NCBI RefSeq assembly: GCF_047974105.1
Contig: NZ_JBHYRS010000006.1
Location: 62,001-126,000, forward strand
Source of the DNA: Mitsuokella sp047974105
Lineage (GTDB): Bacteria; Bacillota; Negativicutes; Selenomonadales; Selenomonadaceae
Direction: 5' to 3'
DNA: 64,000 nucleotides
In this document: one piece after another, positions 23,678-32,541 of the stretch
Numbering within the stretch: position 1 is the stretch's first letter
Layout: every line of letters begins with the position of its first letter
The notes under the pieces: model-generated
Told to the model about the DNA's origin: nothing
The model's database searches: none
What the model saw: the letters and a program-made list of their open reading frames with translations, nothing else
Position numbers and translations under genes: made by a program

Positions 23678-25246
23678 ATGGCATCACAGGAACTGAATCA
23701 GGCACTGTGGAACGCGGCGGACGTGATGCGCGGCAGCATGAGTGCGGATGAATACAAGAACTATCTATTGGGGCTGGTCTTTTACAAGTATCTGTCGGAC
23801 CGGCAGCTTTATGCTGTGGTCGACAATCTCGAGGATCGGAAGCCCGCGAGCCTTGACGAAGCGCAGGATATCTACGCAGCTGCTAAAAGCGGCGAGGACT
23901 GGGAGGATCTTGTCGGGGAGCTGACGGAGAGCTATGGCTTTGCGATTGCGCCGGAGTATACGTTCACGGCACTTTACCGCGAGATCAACGACCATGCCTT
24001 TACGACGGACCATCTGCGTCAGGCCATGCGCGACATCGAGCAGGGGGGCGAGGCCATCAACGGGCACAAGCCTTACGAGGATCTCTTTGAGGACTTTGAC
24101 ATCGACAGCAAGAGCCTTGGCACGACGCCGGCGAAGCGCAACGACATGCTCTCAAGCGTCATGAAGGAGCTTGCGCATCTCGACTTTACGAAATACGGCT
24201 CCGATGCTCTCGGCGATGCTTACGAGTATCTCATTGGCCAGTTTGCCGCAGGTTCGGGCAAGAAAGCCGGCGAATTTTACACGCCGCAGGCCGTTTCGAC
24301 GCTGATCACGCGCATCGTCACCGAAGGCCGCCGCAGCAAGCCCGCCTTTTCCATCTACGATCCCTGCATGGGGTCGGGGTCGCTTTTGCTGCAGGCCCGC
24401 AATTTCATGGACGAGGACGTGCGCAAAAATATCCAGTTTTTCGGGCAGGAGCTTTCGCATACGACCTACAACCTCGCGCGCATGAACATGATCCTGCACA
24501 ATGTGCCGTTCCAGTATCAACACTTCCGCAACGGCGACACACTCGGCCCCGACTGGCCGACTGAGGAACTCACGAATTATGACGCCGTCTGCATGAATCC
24601 GCCGTACAGCCAAAAATGGAGCGCCGACAAGGGCTTCCTGACGGACCCGCGCTTCCAGCACTATGAGCGACTCGCGCCGAAGTCGGCCGCCGACTTTGCC
24701 TTTCTGCTGCATGGCTTTTACCATCTGCGCACGGACGGCACGATGGGCATCGTCCTGCCTCACGGCGTCCTGTTCCGCGGGGCTGCCGAGGGCACGATCC
24801 GCCAGCACCTTTTGGAAGACGGCAGCATCTACGCCGTCATCGGCCTGCCGGCCGGCATTTTCTTCAACACGGGCATCCCGACCTGCGTCATCATCCTCAA
24901 AAAAGAACGCGAGGACCGCGACGTGCTCTTTATCGACGCGAGCAAGGAATTCCGCAAGGATAAAGCCCGCAACTTCATGGACCCCGAGCACATCGACAAA
25001 ATCGTGCAGGCCTACGACAAACGTCAGGACATCGACAAATTCGCCCACCTCGCGAGCTTCGACGAAATCAAAGAAAACGACTACAACCTCAACATCCCGC
25101 GCTACGTCGACACCTTCGAGCCCGAGCCGCCGGTCGACCTTGACACCGTATTCAAGGAACTCGCGGACCTCGACAAAAAAGAAGCCGACCTCAATCAAAA
25201 GCTCAACGACACCTTTGCCGAGCTGGGCCTTAAATGGAGATTGTGA
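23678..25246 (+). CDS. hsdM: Type I restriction-modification DNA methyltransferase subunit
   Basis: A 522-residue N6-adenine methyltransferase subunit. It has an N-terminal helical HsdM domain (NQALWNAADVMRGSMSADEY, KNYLLGLVFYKYLSDRQ), the SAM motif DPCMGSGSLL (about 228-237) and the catalytic NPPY (about 307-310). FYTPQAVSTLITRIV is typical. With HsdS it forms the modification enzyme and with HsdR the restriction complex. The start follows AGCAGGGGGAAATGGC. It is the first gene of a four-gene operon ending at 29942. Confidence 0.95.
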   Translation: MASQELNQALWNAADVMRGSMSADEYKNYLLGLVFYKYLSDRQLYAVVDNLEDRKPASLDEAQDIYAAAKSGEDWEDLVGELTESYGFAIAPEYTFTALYREINDHAFTTDHLRQAMRDIEQGGEAINGHKPYEDLFEDFDIDSKSLGTTPAKRNDMLSSVMKELAHLDFTKYGSDALGDAYEYLIGQFAAGSGKKAGEFYTPQAVSTLITRIVTEGRRSKPAFSIYDPCMGSGSLLLQARNFMDEDVRKNIQFFGQELSHTTYNLARMNMILHNVPFQYQHFRNGDTLGPDWPTEELTNYDAVCMNPPYSQKWSADKGFLTDPRFQHYERLAPKSAADFAFLLHGFYHLRTDGTMGIVLPHGVLFRGAAEGTIRQHLLEDGSIYAVIGLPAGIFFNTGIPTCVIILKKEREDRDVLFIDASKEFRKDKARNFMDPEHIDKIVQAYDKRQDIDKFAHLASFDEIKENDYNLNIPRYVDTFEPEPPVDLDTVFKELADLDKKEADLNQKLNDTFAELGLKWRL

Positions 25247-25256
25247 GGGCAGAGCG

Positions 25257-26510
25257 ATGAAAGAAAAGAAAAACGTGCCGGAGCTGCGGTTTCCGGAGTT
25301 TACCAGTGCTTGGGAACAGTGTAAACTGGGGGATATTGTTAAATTAAACGGTCGAATTGGATTTCGAGGTTACACTGCGAAAGATATAATCACTAAGGAA
25401 GAAGGTGGAATATTAGCTTTTAGTCCAACCAATATTGTTAACAACAAAATTAATTTGAATGTCCGAAACACTTACATTACATGCGAAAAATATGAAGAAT
25501 CTCCAGAAATAAAAATTTCAAATGGTGATATTTTGTTCGTTAAAACGGGATCGACTTTAGGAAAAAGTGCTTTAGTGACAGGGATTTCAGAACCTGCATC
25601 AATAAATCCTCAGGTTGTAGTTATGCGAACTTCACAAAAATTTAGAAGTTTTTTGGCTTATGAGCTAATTTCGGATAACGTACAAAGGCAGATTACTGCA
25701 GTCAAAATTGGTGGGGCAGTCCCAACACTCACGGAGTCTGAAATTAAATATTTTAATATTTGGATGCCTGTGTCTGAAGATGAATCTTATAAAATTGGTA
25801 TGTTTTTTTCGCTCTTTGACAAGTTCATGACTCATTATCAACGTAAGGAAAATCTTCTAAAAGAACTCAAGAAAGGCATGCTGCAGAAGATTTTCTCGCA
25901 GGAACTCCGCTTCAAAGGCGACAATGGCCAAGACTTTCCAGACTGGGAAGAGAAGACTTTTGGTGATGTATTCGATTCTATGGAATACGGAATGAATGCA
26001 TCGGCCGTTGATTATGATGGAAAACATAAATATATACGAATTACAGATATAGATGATGCTACGCATAAATATATTGATGATGCACCGGTATCACCAAGCG
26101 GCGAAATTCAGGAACATTATGCAGTTAAAGAAGGAGATATTCTTTTTGCGAGAACTGGAGCAAGCGTCGGAAAATCGTATATTTATGACAAGAATGATGG
26201 CGAACTTTACTTTGCAGGATTTTTGATTAGAGGATCAGTAAAAAAAGAATATAGTCCATATTTTATATTCTTGCAGACCGTATCAGAAAGCTATTTTCAC
26301 TGGGTAAAGATTACATCAATGCGTACAGGACAACCGGGGATTAACAGTAAAGAATATAAGTCATTTAAATTTTCATGTCCTTCTTTACCCGAACAGAAAA
26401 AGATTGCCGACTATTTCACGCATTTAGATGCCTTAATCACCGCCGAGCAGGAGAAGCTTTCTTCCCTGCAGCAGATGAAAAAGGGCTTTTTGCAGAAGAT
26501 GTTCGTTTGA
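25257..26510 (+). CDS. hsdS: Type I restriction-modification specificity subunit
   Basis: A 417-residue specificity subunit with two target recognition domains, each followed by a conserved coiled region: first FDKFMTHYQRKENLLKELKK near residue 200, second YFTHLDALITAEQEKLSSLQ near 390. Both units begin with the ELRFPEF / DFPDWE motif typical of the family, and the repeats LVTG...VGKS and ARTGASVGKS are visible. The TRD-coding parts (about 25320-25850 and 25960-26390) are much richer in A+T than the rest of the operon, a common sign of TRD exchange. Each TRD would read one half of a bipartite site. It starts 10 bases after hsdM. Confidence 0.95.
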   Translation: MKEKKNVPELRFPEFTSAWEQCKLGDIVKLNGRIGFRGYTAKDIITKEEGGILAFSPTNIVNNKINLNVRNTYITCEKYEESPEIKISNGDILFVKTGSTLGKSALVTGISEPASINPQVVVMRTSQKFRSFLAYELISDNVQRQITAVKIGGAVPTLTESEIKYFNIWMPVSEDESYKIGMFFSLFDKFMTHYQRKENLLKELKKGMLQKIFSQELRFKGDNGQDFPDWEEKTFGDVFDSMEYGMNASAVDYDGKHKYIRITDIDDATHKYIDDAPVSPSGEIQEHYAVKEGDILFARTGASVGKSYIYDKNDGELYFAGFLIRGSVKKEYSPYFIFLQTVSESYFHWVKITSMRTGQPGINSKEYKSFKFSCPSLPEQKKIADYFTHLDALITAEQEKLSSLQQMKKGFLQKMFV

Positions 26511-26532
26511 CCAAATATGAGGGGGCATAAAA

Positions 26533-26913
26533 ATGAGATTAGCGGATATTTGCGATGCACAACGCACGTTGGAAGATGCCAGAAAGAGACCGGTTACGGC
26601 GAATCATTTGCTTTCGGAAATGGGGTATTTTGAACTGTATCCGGACAGCAGCCTTGACGAGATGAACAATACCGATGGCATGCCGGTCAATACGTTCAGC
26701 TTGATGTTCGAGGTTGAGGAAGAAAATGTTGTCGAAGGGCTGTTTGGCATTGCCGTGACTCTTCGTTATGCTGACGGCCAGAAGCGTGTATTTGACCTCA
26801 GAGAGATGGGCGAAGTGCCGGCTTTGGTCGAGAGTTATATGTTTACGCTGACGGACCCTGAGGATAAGGATATCGAGGACGATTTTGACTTTGGATTTGG
26901 TGGGGACGACTAA
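26533..26913 (+). CDS. Small acidic protein inside the type I RM operon
   Basis: A 126-residue protein I do not recognise. It has about 30 Asp/Glu against about 10 Lys/Arg (net charge near -20) and ends in the acidic tail EDKDIEDDFDFGFGGDD. The middle (FSLMFEVEEENVVEGLFGIA, VTLRYADGQKRVFDLRE) suggests a beta-rich fold. It has a clear ribosome site (GAGGGGG) 22 bases after hsdS, and its stop codon overlaps the hsdR start by one base (TAATG), so it is co-translated with HsdR. It could be a control or DNA-mimic factor, an accessory subunit or a cargo gene; no function is assigned. Confidence 0.75.
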   Translation: MRLADICDAQRTLEDARKRPVTANHLLSEMGYFELYPDSSLDEMNNTDGMPVNTFSLMFEVEEENVVEGLFGIAVTLRYADGQKRVFDLREMGEVPALVESYMFTLTDPEDKDIEDDFDFGFGGDD

Positions 26914-29900
26914 TGGCAGAAAAAGAAGCGGCGATGGAAGAAGCCCTGATCCGGCAGCTCACGCAGGATGTCTCGCAGTGGGTGTATCGGCCCGACATTC
27001 ATACGGAGGAGGAGCTTTGGGCGAATTTCCGCGCGAAGCTCGATGCGAATAATATGGCCGTGCTCGACGGCGCGAAGCTGACGGATGTCGAGTTTGGCCG
27101 CGTGCAGCAGTTCGTGCTTGATCAGGCGCAGACGCCGTACCGTGCGGCACTTTGGCTGGCTGGCGAAAATGGCGAGGCCGTGATTCCCCTCGAACGTGAG
27201 GATGCTTCTTTAGGCTCCGTACACCTGATGGCCGTGAGCTCGCGCGAAATCGCGGGGGCGAGGTCGAGCTATGAAGTCATCAACCAATTTATCGCGAACA
27301 AGTCGGACGCAGAGGACCGCAAGCGCCGTTTTGACGTGACGCTCTTAATTAACGGCATCCCGATGATCCAGATTGAGCTCAAGAATCAGGACCATCCTTA
27401 TATGGATGCGTTTCGTCAGATCAAAAAATACAGCATCGAGGACAAGTACTGCGGACTTTTCGGCATGGTGCAGATGTACGTCGTGACGAATGGCTCTGAC
27501 ACGCGCTATATTGCGGCCGCGCAGGGCGAAAAGCTCAACGAGACGTTTTTGACGCCTTGGGTCAATGCGAAAAATGAGCCCGTCGAACACTACCTTGACT
27601 TTGCGCGCGAGGTCCTGCGCATCCCGATGGCTCATCAGATGGTCGGACAGTACGCCGTGCTCGACGCCGAACGCCGCAAAGTCATTTTGCTGCGGCCATA
27701 TCAGGTCCATGCCATCGAGGCCGTCAAGGCGGCGTCGGCGCAGGGGCAGTCGGGCTTTGTCTGGCATACGACGGGCAGCGGCAAGACGCTGACTTCCTAC
27801 ACCGTCGCAAAAAATCTGCTGCTCATTCCTGGCATCGACAAGACGATTTTTCTCATCGACCGCCGCGACCTCGACCAGCAGACTTCGCTTTCCTTCAAGG
27901 CCTATGCCGAAAACGACATCATCGACGTCGACGACACGGCGAACGCCGGCGAGCTCGTCAAGAAGCTCTACAGCAACGATAGAATCGTCATCGTCACGAC
28001 CATCCAGAAAATGGAGATTGTCCGAAAACGCTATACGAATGAGGCCAAGAAGGACAGTCCCAAAGCCAAAAAGCTCCGGAGCCTGCGTCTCGCGTTCGTC
28101 GTCGACGAATGTCACAGGACCGTCACGCCCGAGACACAGCGCGATCTCAAGAAGTTTTTTGCCAAGTCGCTCTGGTACGGCTTCACGGGCACGCCGATTT
28201 TTGAAGAGAACAAACGCGCCCGCAAGGGCGACCTCGCGCGCACGACCGAGGGACTTTTCGGGCCGTGCCTGCACAATTACACGATTAAAGAAGCCCTCGC
28301 GAATCATGCCGTGCTGGGCTTCCAGATCGAGTATAAAGATTCTCTTTCCCACGACCAGATTTTTGATATTGGCGCACAGCTCCATGTCGGCACGACGGAT
28401 GAACTTGCTGGCAAGGATTTCATCGTGGCCGAGGAAAAGGTGCTCGGGGCGTATTACAAGGTCAAGAGCGAGGATATTTACGATACGGACGAGCACAGGC
28501 TTGGCGTGATCAACTATATTGTCAACAAGGCCGCCGGCAAATTCCGGCTGCAGGCCGCTTCGAAGGGCGATGCCTACGAGGCCATTTTGACCGTGCCGTC
28601 GATCCCGATTGCGCAGAGATATTATAGGCTCATCAAGGATTTTGTCAAAGAGGGGCATGTGTCCGACAAAATCAAGGCCAAGGCCGTCGACTTTCCGCGC
28701 GTGGCCATCACCTACACCGTGACGGAAAATGACGAGGGCTCCATCGAGAGTCAGCAGGCCATGAAGGAATCGCTGCGCGACTACAACGCGATGTTTGGAA
28801 CGAATTTCCACATTGATGACCTCAGTGCCTACAATGCGAACCTCAATGACCGGCTCGCACGCAAGAAAGGGCAGTACAAGCTCCGGAAAGAGCAGCTCGA
28901 CCTTGTCATCGTTGTGGACAGACTGCTGACGGGCTTTGATGCACCGCCGTGTGCGCTGCTCTTTGTTGATCGGCCGCCAATGGCACCGCAGAACCTCATT
29001 CAGGCCTTTTCGCGCACGAACCGCATCTACGACAAGAGCAAACGCTTTGGCATGATCGTCATTTTCCAGCGTGCTGCTGAGTACCGCAAGGCTGTCGACG
29101 ATGCCCTGCTGCTTTATTCCAACGGCGGCACGAGCGACGTCAGCGCGCCGCCGTTTGCCGTGATTGAAAAGGCTTTCAAGGAGGCCCTCGCGAAGCTGCG
29201 CAAAATCGCAGCCGAGCCGCAGAAAGTCGATACCCTTGGCGACATTGAGCTCAAGAAAAAATTTGCCAAGGCCTTCCAGAAAGTCGACAAACTGCGCGGC
29301 GAGATTCAGGTTTACGACGAATTTGAGGAAAAGGACCTGTCCGACTACGGCATTTCGGAAAATGAACTCAACGACTATACGGGAAAATACCAGAATGTCC
29401 TTGAGGAATTGCGCCACAAGACGGAGACGGAGGACATCGACGTCGATGTCGAATACGAGCTTGAGACGGTTACGAGCGTGACCATCGACTACCGCTACAT
29501 CGTTGCGCTGATTCAGAAATACGTGCCCGACGACGATGTGCTCGTGGCTGCGCCGGTCGAGGATCAGCGCATTGACGAACACATCGAGGCACTTAGTCGG
29601 ACGAATCCGCAGCTCGCCGGCGTCATTGGGAATTTCTGGTCCGACATGAAGGCCCAGCCGGCCAAATACCGCGGGCAGGACGCCATGACCGTCATCGAGA
29701 CGCAGATCGAGTCCATCATCAAAAAGCGCATTGAGGACTTCGCACGCGAATGGTCCACGAAAGTCAACGACATCATCGCCATCCTGCACACCTATCACGA
29801 CGGCGACACCGTCACCATGAGCATGGACTACGACGACTACAAGAAAAATCACGAGGGCGTCAGCAAACTCAAATACAAACGCCGCGCCAAAGAGGCCGTC

Positions 29901-29942
29901 ATCGACCTCATCAAAAAAATCCGGCCGCTGCGGGAGAAATAA
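26913..29942 (+). CDS. hsdR: Type I restriction endonuclease / translocase subunit
   Basis: A 1009-residue motor-nuclease subunit. The N-terminal nuclease domain contains RRFDVTLLINGIPMIQIELK (Asp...Glu-x-Lys catalytic pattern). The SF2 translocase has Walker A HTTGSGKT (about 286-293), Walker B VVDECHRT (about 397-404), GFTGTP (motif III) and DRLLTGFDAPP with QAFSRTNR (motifs V and VI). The C-terminal part is helical and charged, as expected for the domain that contacts the methylase core. Full length, no disruption seen. It cuts unmodified DNA after translocation. Confidence 0.95.
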   Translation: MAEKEAAMEEALIRQLTQDVSQWVYRPDIHTEEELWANFRAKLDANNMAVLDGAKLTDVEFGRVQQFVLDQAQTPYRAALWLAGENGEAVIPLEREDASLGSVHLMAVSSREIAGARSSYEVINQFIANKSDAEDRKRRFDVTLLINGIPMIQIELKNQDHPYMDAFRQIKKYSIEDKYCGLFGMVQMYVVTNGSDTRYIAAAQGEKLNETFLTPWVNAKNEPVEHYLDFAREVLRIPMAHQMVGQYAVLDAERRKVILLRPYQVHAIEAVKAASAQGQSGFVWHTTGSGKTLTSYTVAKNLLLIPGIDKTIFLIDRRDLDQQTSLSFKAYAENDIIDVDDTANAGELVKKLYSNDRIVIVTTIQKMEIVRKRYTNEAKKDSPKAKKLRSLRLAFVVDECHRTVTPETQRDLKKFFAKSLWYGFTGTPIFEENKRARKGDLARTTEGLFGPCLHNYTIKEALANHAVLGFQIEYKDSLSHDQIFDIGAQLHVGTTDELAGKDFIVAEEKVLGAYYKVKSEDIYDTDEHRLGVINYIVNKAAGKFRLQAASKGDAYEAILTVPSIPIAQRYYRLIKDFVKEGHVSDKIKAKAVDFPRVAITYTVTENDEGSIESQQAMKESLRDYNAMFGTNFHIDDLSAYNANLNDRLARKKGQYKLRKEQLDLVIVVDRLLTGFDAPPCALLFVDRPPMAPQNLIQAFSRTNRIYDKSKRFGMIVIFQRAAEYRKAVDDALLLYSNGGTSDVSAPPFAVIEKAFKEALAKLRKIAAEPQKVDTLGDIELKKKFAKAFQKVDKLRGEIQVYDEFEEKDLSDYGISENELNDYTGKYQNVLEELRHKTETEDIDVDVEYELETVTSVTIDYRYIVALIQKYVPDDDVLVAAPVEDQRIDEHIEALSRTNPQLAGVIGNFWSDMKAQPAKYRGQDAMTVIETQIESIIKKRIEDFAREWSTKVNDIIAILHTYHDGDTVTMSMDYDDYKKNHEGVSKLKYKRRAKEAVIDLIKKIRPLREK

Positions 29943-30053
29943 CAAAGAACACAATCAAGCGTGGCTGGAAAAACATGATTTTCCCAACCATGCCGATAAT
30001 GCCTACACAGGCGGACAAACAGGTAATACGGATTAAGGGAGGTATTGATTCAT

Positions 30054-30536
30054 ATGGATGAATTTCGTACGATGAGAAGGTTCAAACAGCAGCTCAATCC
30101 AGAAGAGTGCATTGAGATTCTTAAAACTGAACCGCGTGGTATTTTGTCCATGCAGGGAGAGCAGGACTATCCTTATGCGATCCCGCTGGATCAGTTCTAT
30201 GATGAGGATGACGGAAAGTTGTATTTTCACTGCGCTAAGCAGGGATTGAAGCTGGATCTCATTGCGAAGAATCCGAAAGTATGCTTCGCCATCATGGATA
30301 AAGGCTTTGTCAAAGAGGGAGATTGGGCTCTTAACATACGAAGTGTTCTGTGCTTTGGCAGAATTGAAATTCTGGAAGATCACGACAAGATACTTGAACA
30401 GTGTCGGAAACTGGCCAGAAAGTTTTACCCTACGGAGGAATCCATTGAGCATGAAATCGCTGCTGCTGGAAGCCGGGTAAACATGCTCGTGATGACCATA
30501 GACAGGATGACTGGCAAACTGGTTAATGAGTCATAG
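30054..30536 (+). CDS. Pyridoxamine 5'-phosphate oxidase-fold flavoprotein (NimA-like)
   Basis: A 160-residue split-barrel FMN-binding protein: MRRFKQQLNPEECIEILKT, PRGILSMQGEQDYPYAIPL, GKLYFHCAKQGLKLDLIAKN, PKVCFAIMD, RSVLCFGRIEI. This is the family of NimA-type nitroimidazole reductases and other small flavin reductases. A TTG three codons upstream is an alternative start closer to the GGGAGG site. It is a single gene between hsdR and the hydrogenase. Its actual substrate is unknown. Confidence 0.8.
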   Translation: MDEFRTMRRFKQQLNPEECIEILKTEPRGILSMQGEQDYPYAIPLDQFYDEDDGKLYFHCAKQGLKLDLIAKNPKVCFAIMDKGFVKEGDWALNIRSVLCFGRIEILEDHDKILEQCRKLARKFYPTEESIEHEIAAAGSRVNMLVMTIDRMTGKLVNES

Positions 30537-30676
30537 GAATCGCTGACGTGCAGGCAAATTCTGTCTATGTGCTATAAAACGGCAGGAAAACGCTTTTCCT
30601 TGCAGAATACGGTAAATATAAGCTATCAGTCTTTTCGGAAAATATTTATCTAACGGAAGCCATGGAGGAGAGTGTC

Positions 30677-32335
30677 ATGAGCAAACATTTATCACCAGAA
30701 ATCCGTGTGCCGATTGAGCCGGGGAACCCGGCGATCCTGCGCAGGGAGGATCTCTGCATCCGCTGCGGGCAGTGCCGCGACGCCTGCCGGGACCAGATCG
30801 GCGTGCTCGGTTATTATGATTTGGAGAAGACGGGGGATGTCCCCATCTGCATCCACTGCGGGCAGTGCGCGAACGTCTGCCCCGTGGATTCCATCATCGA
30901 GACGCCGGAGTGGGAGGCGGTGCGGCAGGCCGTGGCTGACCCTGATAAAATCGTCGTGGTCAATACCTCGCCATCCGTGCGCGTTTCTTTGGGCGAAGAA
31001 TTCGGCCTGCCGGACGGCAGTTTCGTGCAGGGGAAGATGGTCGCGCTGCTGAAGGCCCTGGGCGTGGACTACGTGCTCGACACGAACTTTGCGGCCGATA
31101 TGACGATCATGGAAGAGGCCAGCGAGCTCGTGGAGCGCGTCACCAAAAAGACGGGGCCGCTGCCACAGTTCACGTCCTGCTGCCCTGCGTGGGTGAAGTT
31201 CGCGGAGACGTATTATCCGGAGATGCTGCCGCACATTTCTTCGGCGAAGAGCCCGATCGGCATGCAGGGGCCGACGGTCAAGACGTACTTTGCGAAAAAA
31301 ATGGGCCTTGACCCGCGCAAAATCGTCAATGTGGCGTTTACGCCGTGCACGGCCAAGAAGTTTGAGATTCGCCGGACGGAAATGGCGGCGGCCGGCAAGT
31401 ATCTGGGCATTCCGGAGCTTCGGGACATGGACCACGTTATCACGACGAGGGAAGTCGCCGCTTGGGCAAAGTCGGCCGGTCTTGATTTGTCGGCCCTTGA
31501 GGACCAGCCCTACGACTCCCTGATGGGTGAGGCTTCCGGCGCCGGCGTCATTTTCGGCAATACAGGCGGCGTCATGGAAGCGGCCCTGCGCACGGCGTAT
31601 TACCTCGTCACGGGCCACAATGCACCGAAAGATTTTTACGAGTTGGAGCCAGTGCGCGGCCTCGACGGCCTCAGGGAAGCCACGGTACAGATGGGGAACC
31701 TTTCGCTCAAAGTCGCTGTTTTGTTTGGAACGGAGCATGTCAGGGAGTTCCTGACAAACCATGCGGATAAGATGAAAGAATACACCTTCATCGAAGTCAT
31801 GACCTGCCCCGGCGGCTGCATCGGCGGCGGCGGACAGCCAAAAGGCACGCAGCAGAAGGGCAAAGCCCTGCTCGCCAAACGCATTGAGGGCCTTTATAAG
31901 CGCGATGCGTCCCTGCCGAACCGCAACAGCCACGAGAATCAGGAACTTTTGACTTTGTACAGGGAGTTCTACGGCAAACCGCTGAGCCCGCTCGCCGAAG
32001 AAATCCTGCATACGAAATATACCGACCGCAGCGAAACACTTGGCGAACCCGTGGCCAAATACCAGAAGCCAAGGGAAAAAGCCGCAGCCAGCGACTACGA
32101 AGAAGTGACTAAGCCTGGGGCAAAAGTCCGGAAATGGAAATGCCGCGTCTGCGGCTACATCTTTGAAGGCGAAGAGCCGCCAGCAGAATGCCCGCTCTGC
32201 CACAAGGACAGCAGCTACTTCGACGAAATTAAGAAATGGAAGTGTCGTGTCTGCGGTTACGAATGCGAAGGCGTAGAACCGCCGGCCGAGTGCCCGCTCT
32301 GTCATATGGACAGCAGCTACTTCGACGAAGTTTGA
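30677..32335 (+). CDS. [FeFe] hydrogenase with two C-terminal rubredoxin-like domains
   Basis: A 552-residue cytoplasmic hydrogenase. Two [4Fe-4S] ferredoxin motifs sit at Cys27/30/33/37 and Cys58/61/64/68. The H-cluster signatures are TSCCPAW (166-172), TPCTAKKFE (222-230) and TCPGGCIGGGGQP (376-388, Cys377 and Cys381). Residues 487-552 are two tandem rubredoxin-like knots (Cys489/492/505/508 and Cys523/526/539/542), near-copies of each other; the second has an extra Cys530. The hydrogenase core reduces protons or oxidises H2; the rubredoxin domains may pass single electrons to a redox partner. The second ATG (30677) follows GGAGGAG and is chosen over the ATG at 30662. Maturases HydEFG are not in the window. 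Confidence 0.92.
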   Translation: MSKHLSPEIRVPIEPGNPAILRREDLCIRCGQCRDACRDQIGVLGYYDLEKTGDVPICIHCGQCANVCPVDSIIETPEWEAVRQAVADPDKIVVVNTSPSVRVSLGEEFGLPDGSFVQGKMVALLKALGVDYVLDTNFAADMTIMEEASELVERVTKKTGPLPQFTSCCPAWVKFAETYYPEMLPHISSAKSPIGMQGPTVKTYFAKKMGLDPRKIVNVAFTPCTAKKFEIRRTEMAAAGKYLGIPELRDMDHVITTREVAAWAKSAGLDLSALEDQPYDSLMGEASGAGVIFGNTGGVMEAALRTAYYLVTGHNAPKDFYELEPVRGLDGLREATVQMGNLSLKVAVLFGTEHVREFLTNHADKMKEYTFIEVMTCPGGCIGGGGQPKGTQQKGKALLAKRIEGLYKRDASLPNRNSHENQELLTLYREFYGKPLSPLAEEILHTKYTDRSETLGEPVAKYQKPREKAAASDYEEVTKPGAKVRKWKCRVCGYIFEGEEPPAECPLCHKDSSYFDEIKKWKCRVCGYECEGVEPPAECPLCHMDSSYFDEV

Positions 32336-32348
32336 TTTTTAGAGAACG

Positions 32349-32388
32349 AAAGGCATGTGCATCGAGCGACGATGTACATGCCTTTTTG
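32349..32388 (+). terminator. Terminator after the hydrogenase gene
   Basis: AAAGGCATGTGCATCG pairs with CGATGTACATGCC, followed by TTTTTG. It lies 14 bases after the stop codon. Confidence 0.8.
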
Positions 32389-32404
32389 TCGTGTAATGGG
32401 AATG

Positions 32405-32469
32405 AGTTTTTATAGTACACTTTAAAAACTATACAAAAATAGAAGTTTTTAAAGTATACTATAAAAACT
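32405..32469. repeat. Two 26-bp AT-rich palindromes in inverted-repeat arrangement
   Basis: AGTTTTTATAGTA-CACTTTAAAAACT (32405-32430) and AGTTTTTAAAGTA-TACTATAAAAACT (32444-32469) are each near-palindromic and are also almost exact reverse complements of one another. They look like a duplicated operator but lie between two convergent genes. Confidence 0.75.
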
Positions 32470-32498
32470 TCTTACGGGCAATGCTGATGCTTGACGGC

Positions 32499-32541
32499 AA
32501 AAAACGATCACCTCATGAATTGATGAGATGATAGTTTTTTT
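32499..32541 (-). terminator. Terminator of the NhaC-like gene
   Basis: AAAAAACGATCA-CTCAT and ATGAG-ATGATAGTTTTTT form an extended hairpin just beyond the stop codon of the minus-strand transporter gene. Confidence 0.7.

Noticed and set aside
24663..25256. Upstream extension of the hsdS frame through hsdM
   Set aside because: The first 198 codons overlap hsdM out of frame and are Ser/Arg/Thr-rich noise; the ATG at 25257 has a ribosome site.
27345..29954. 869-codon open frame on the minus strand, opposite hsdR
   Set aside because: It mirrors the third-codon GC bias of hsdR, has no ribosome site or recognisable domain, and hsdR is certain.
30692..32305. 537-codon open frame opposite the hydrogenase gene
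   Set aside because: The hydrogenase motifs are unambiguous; the opposite frame has no start signal or motif.
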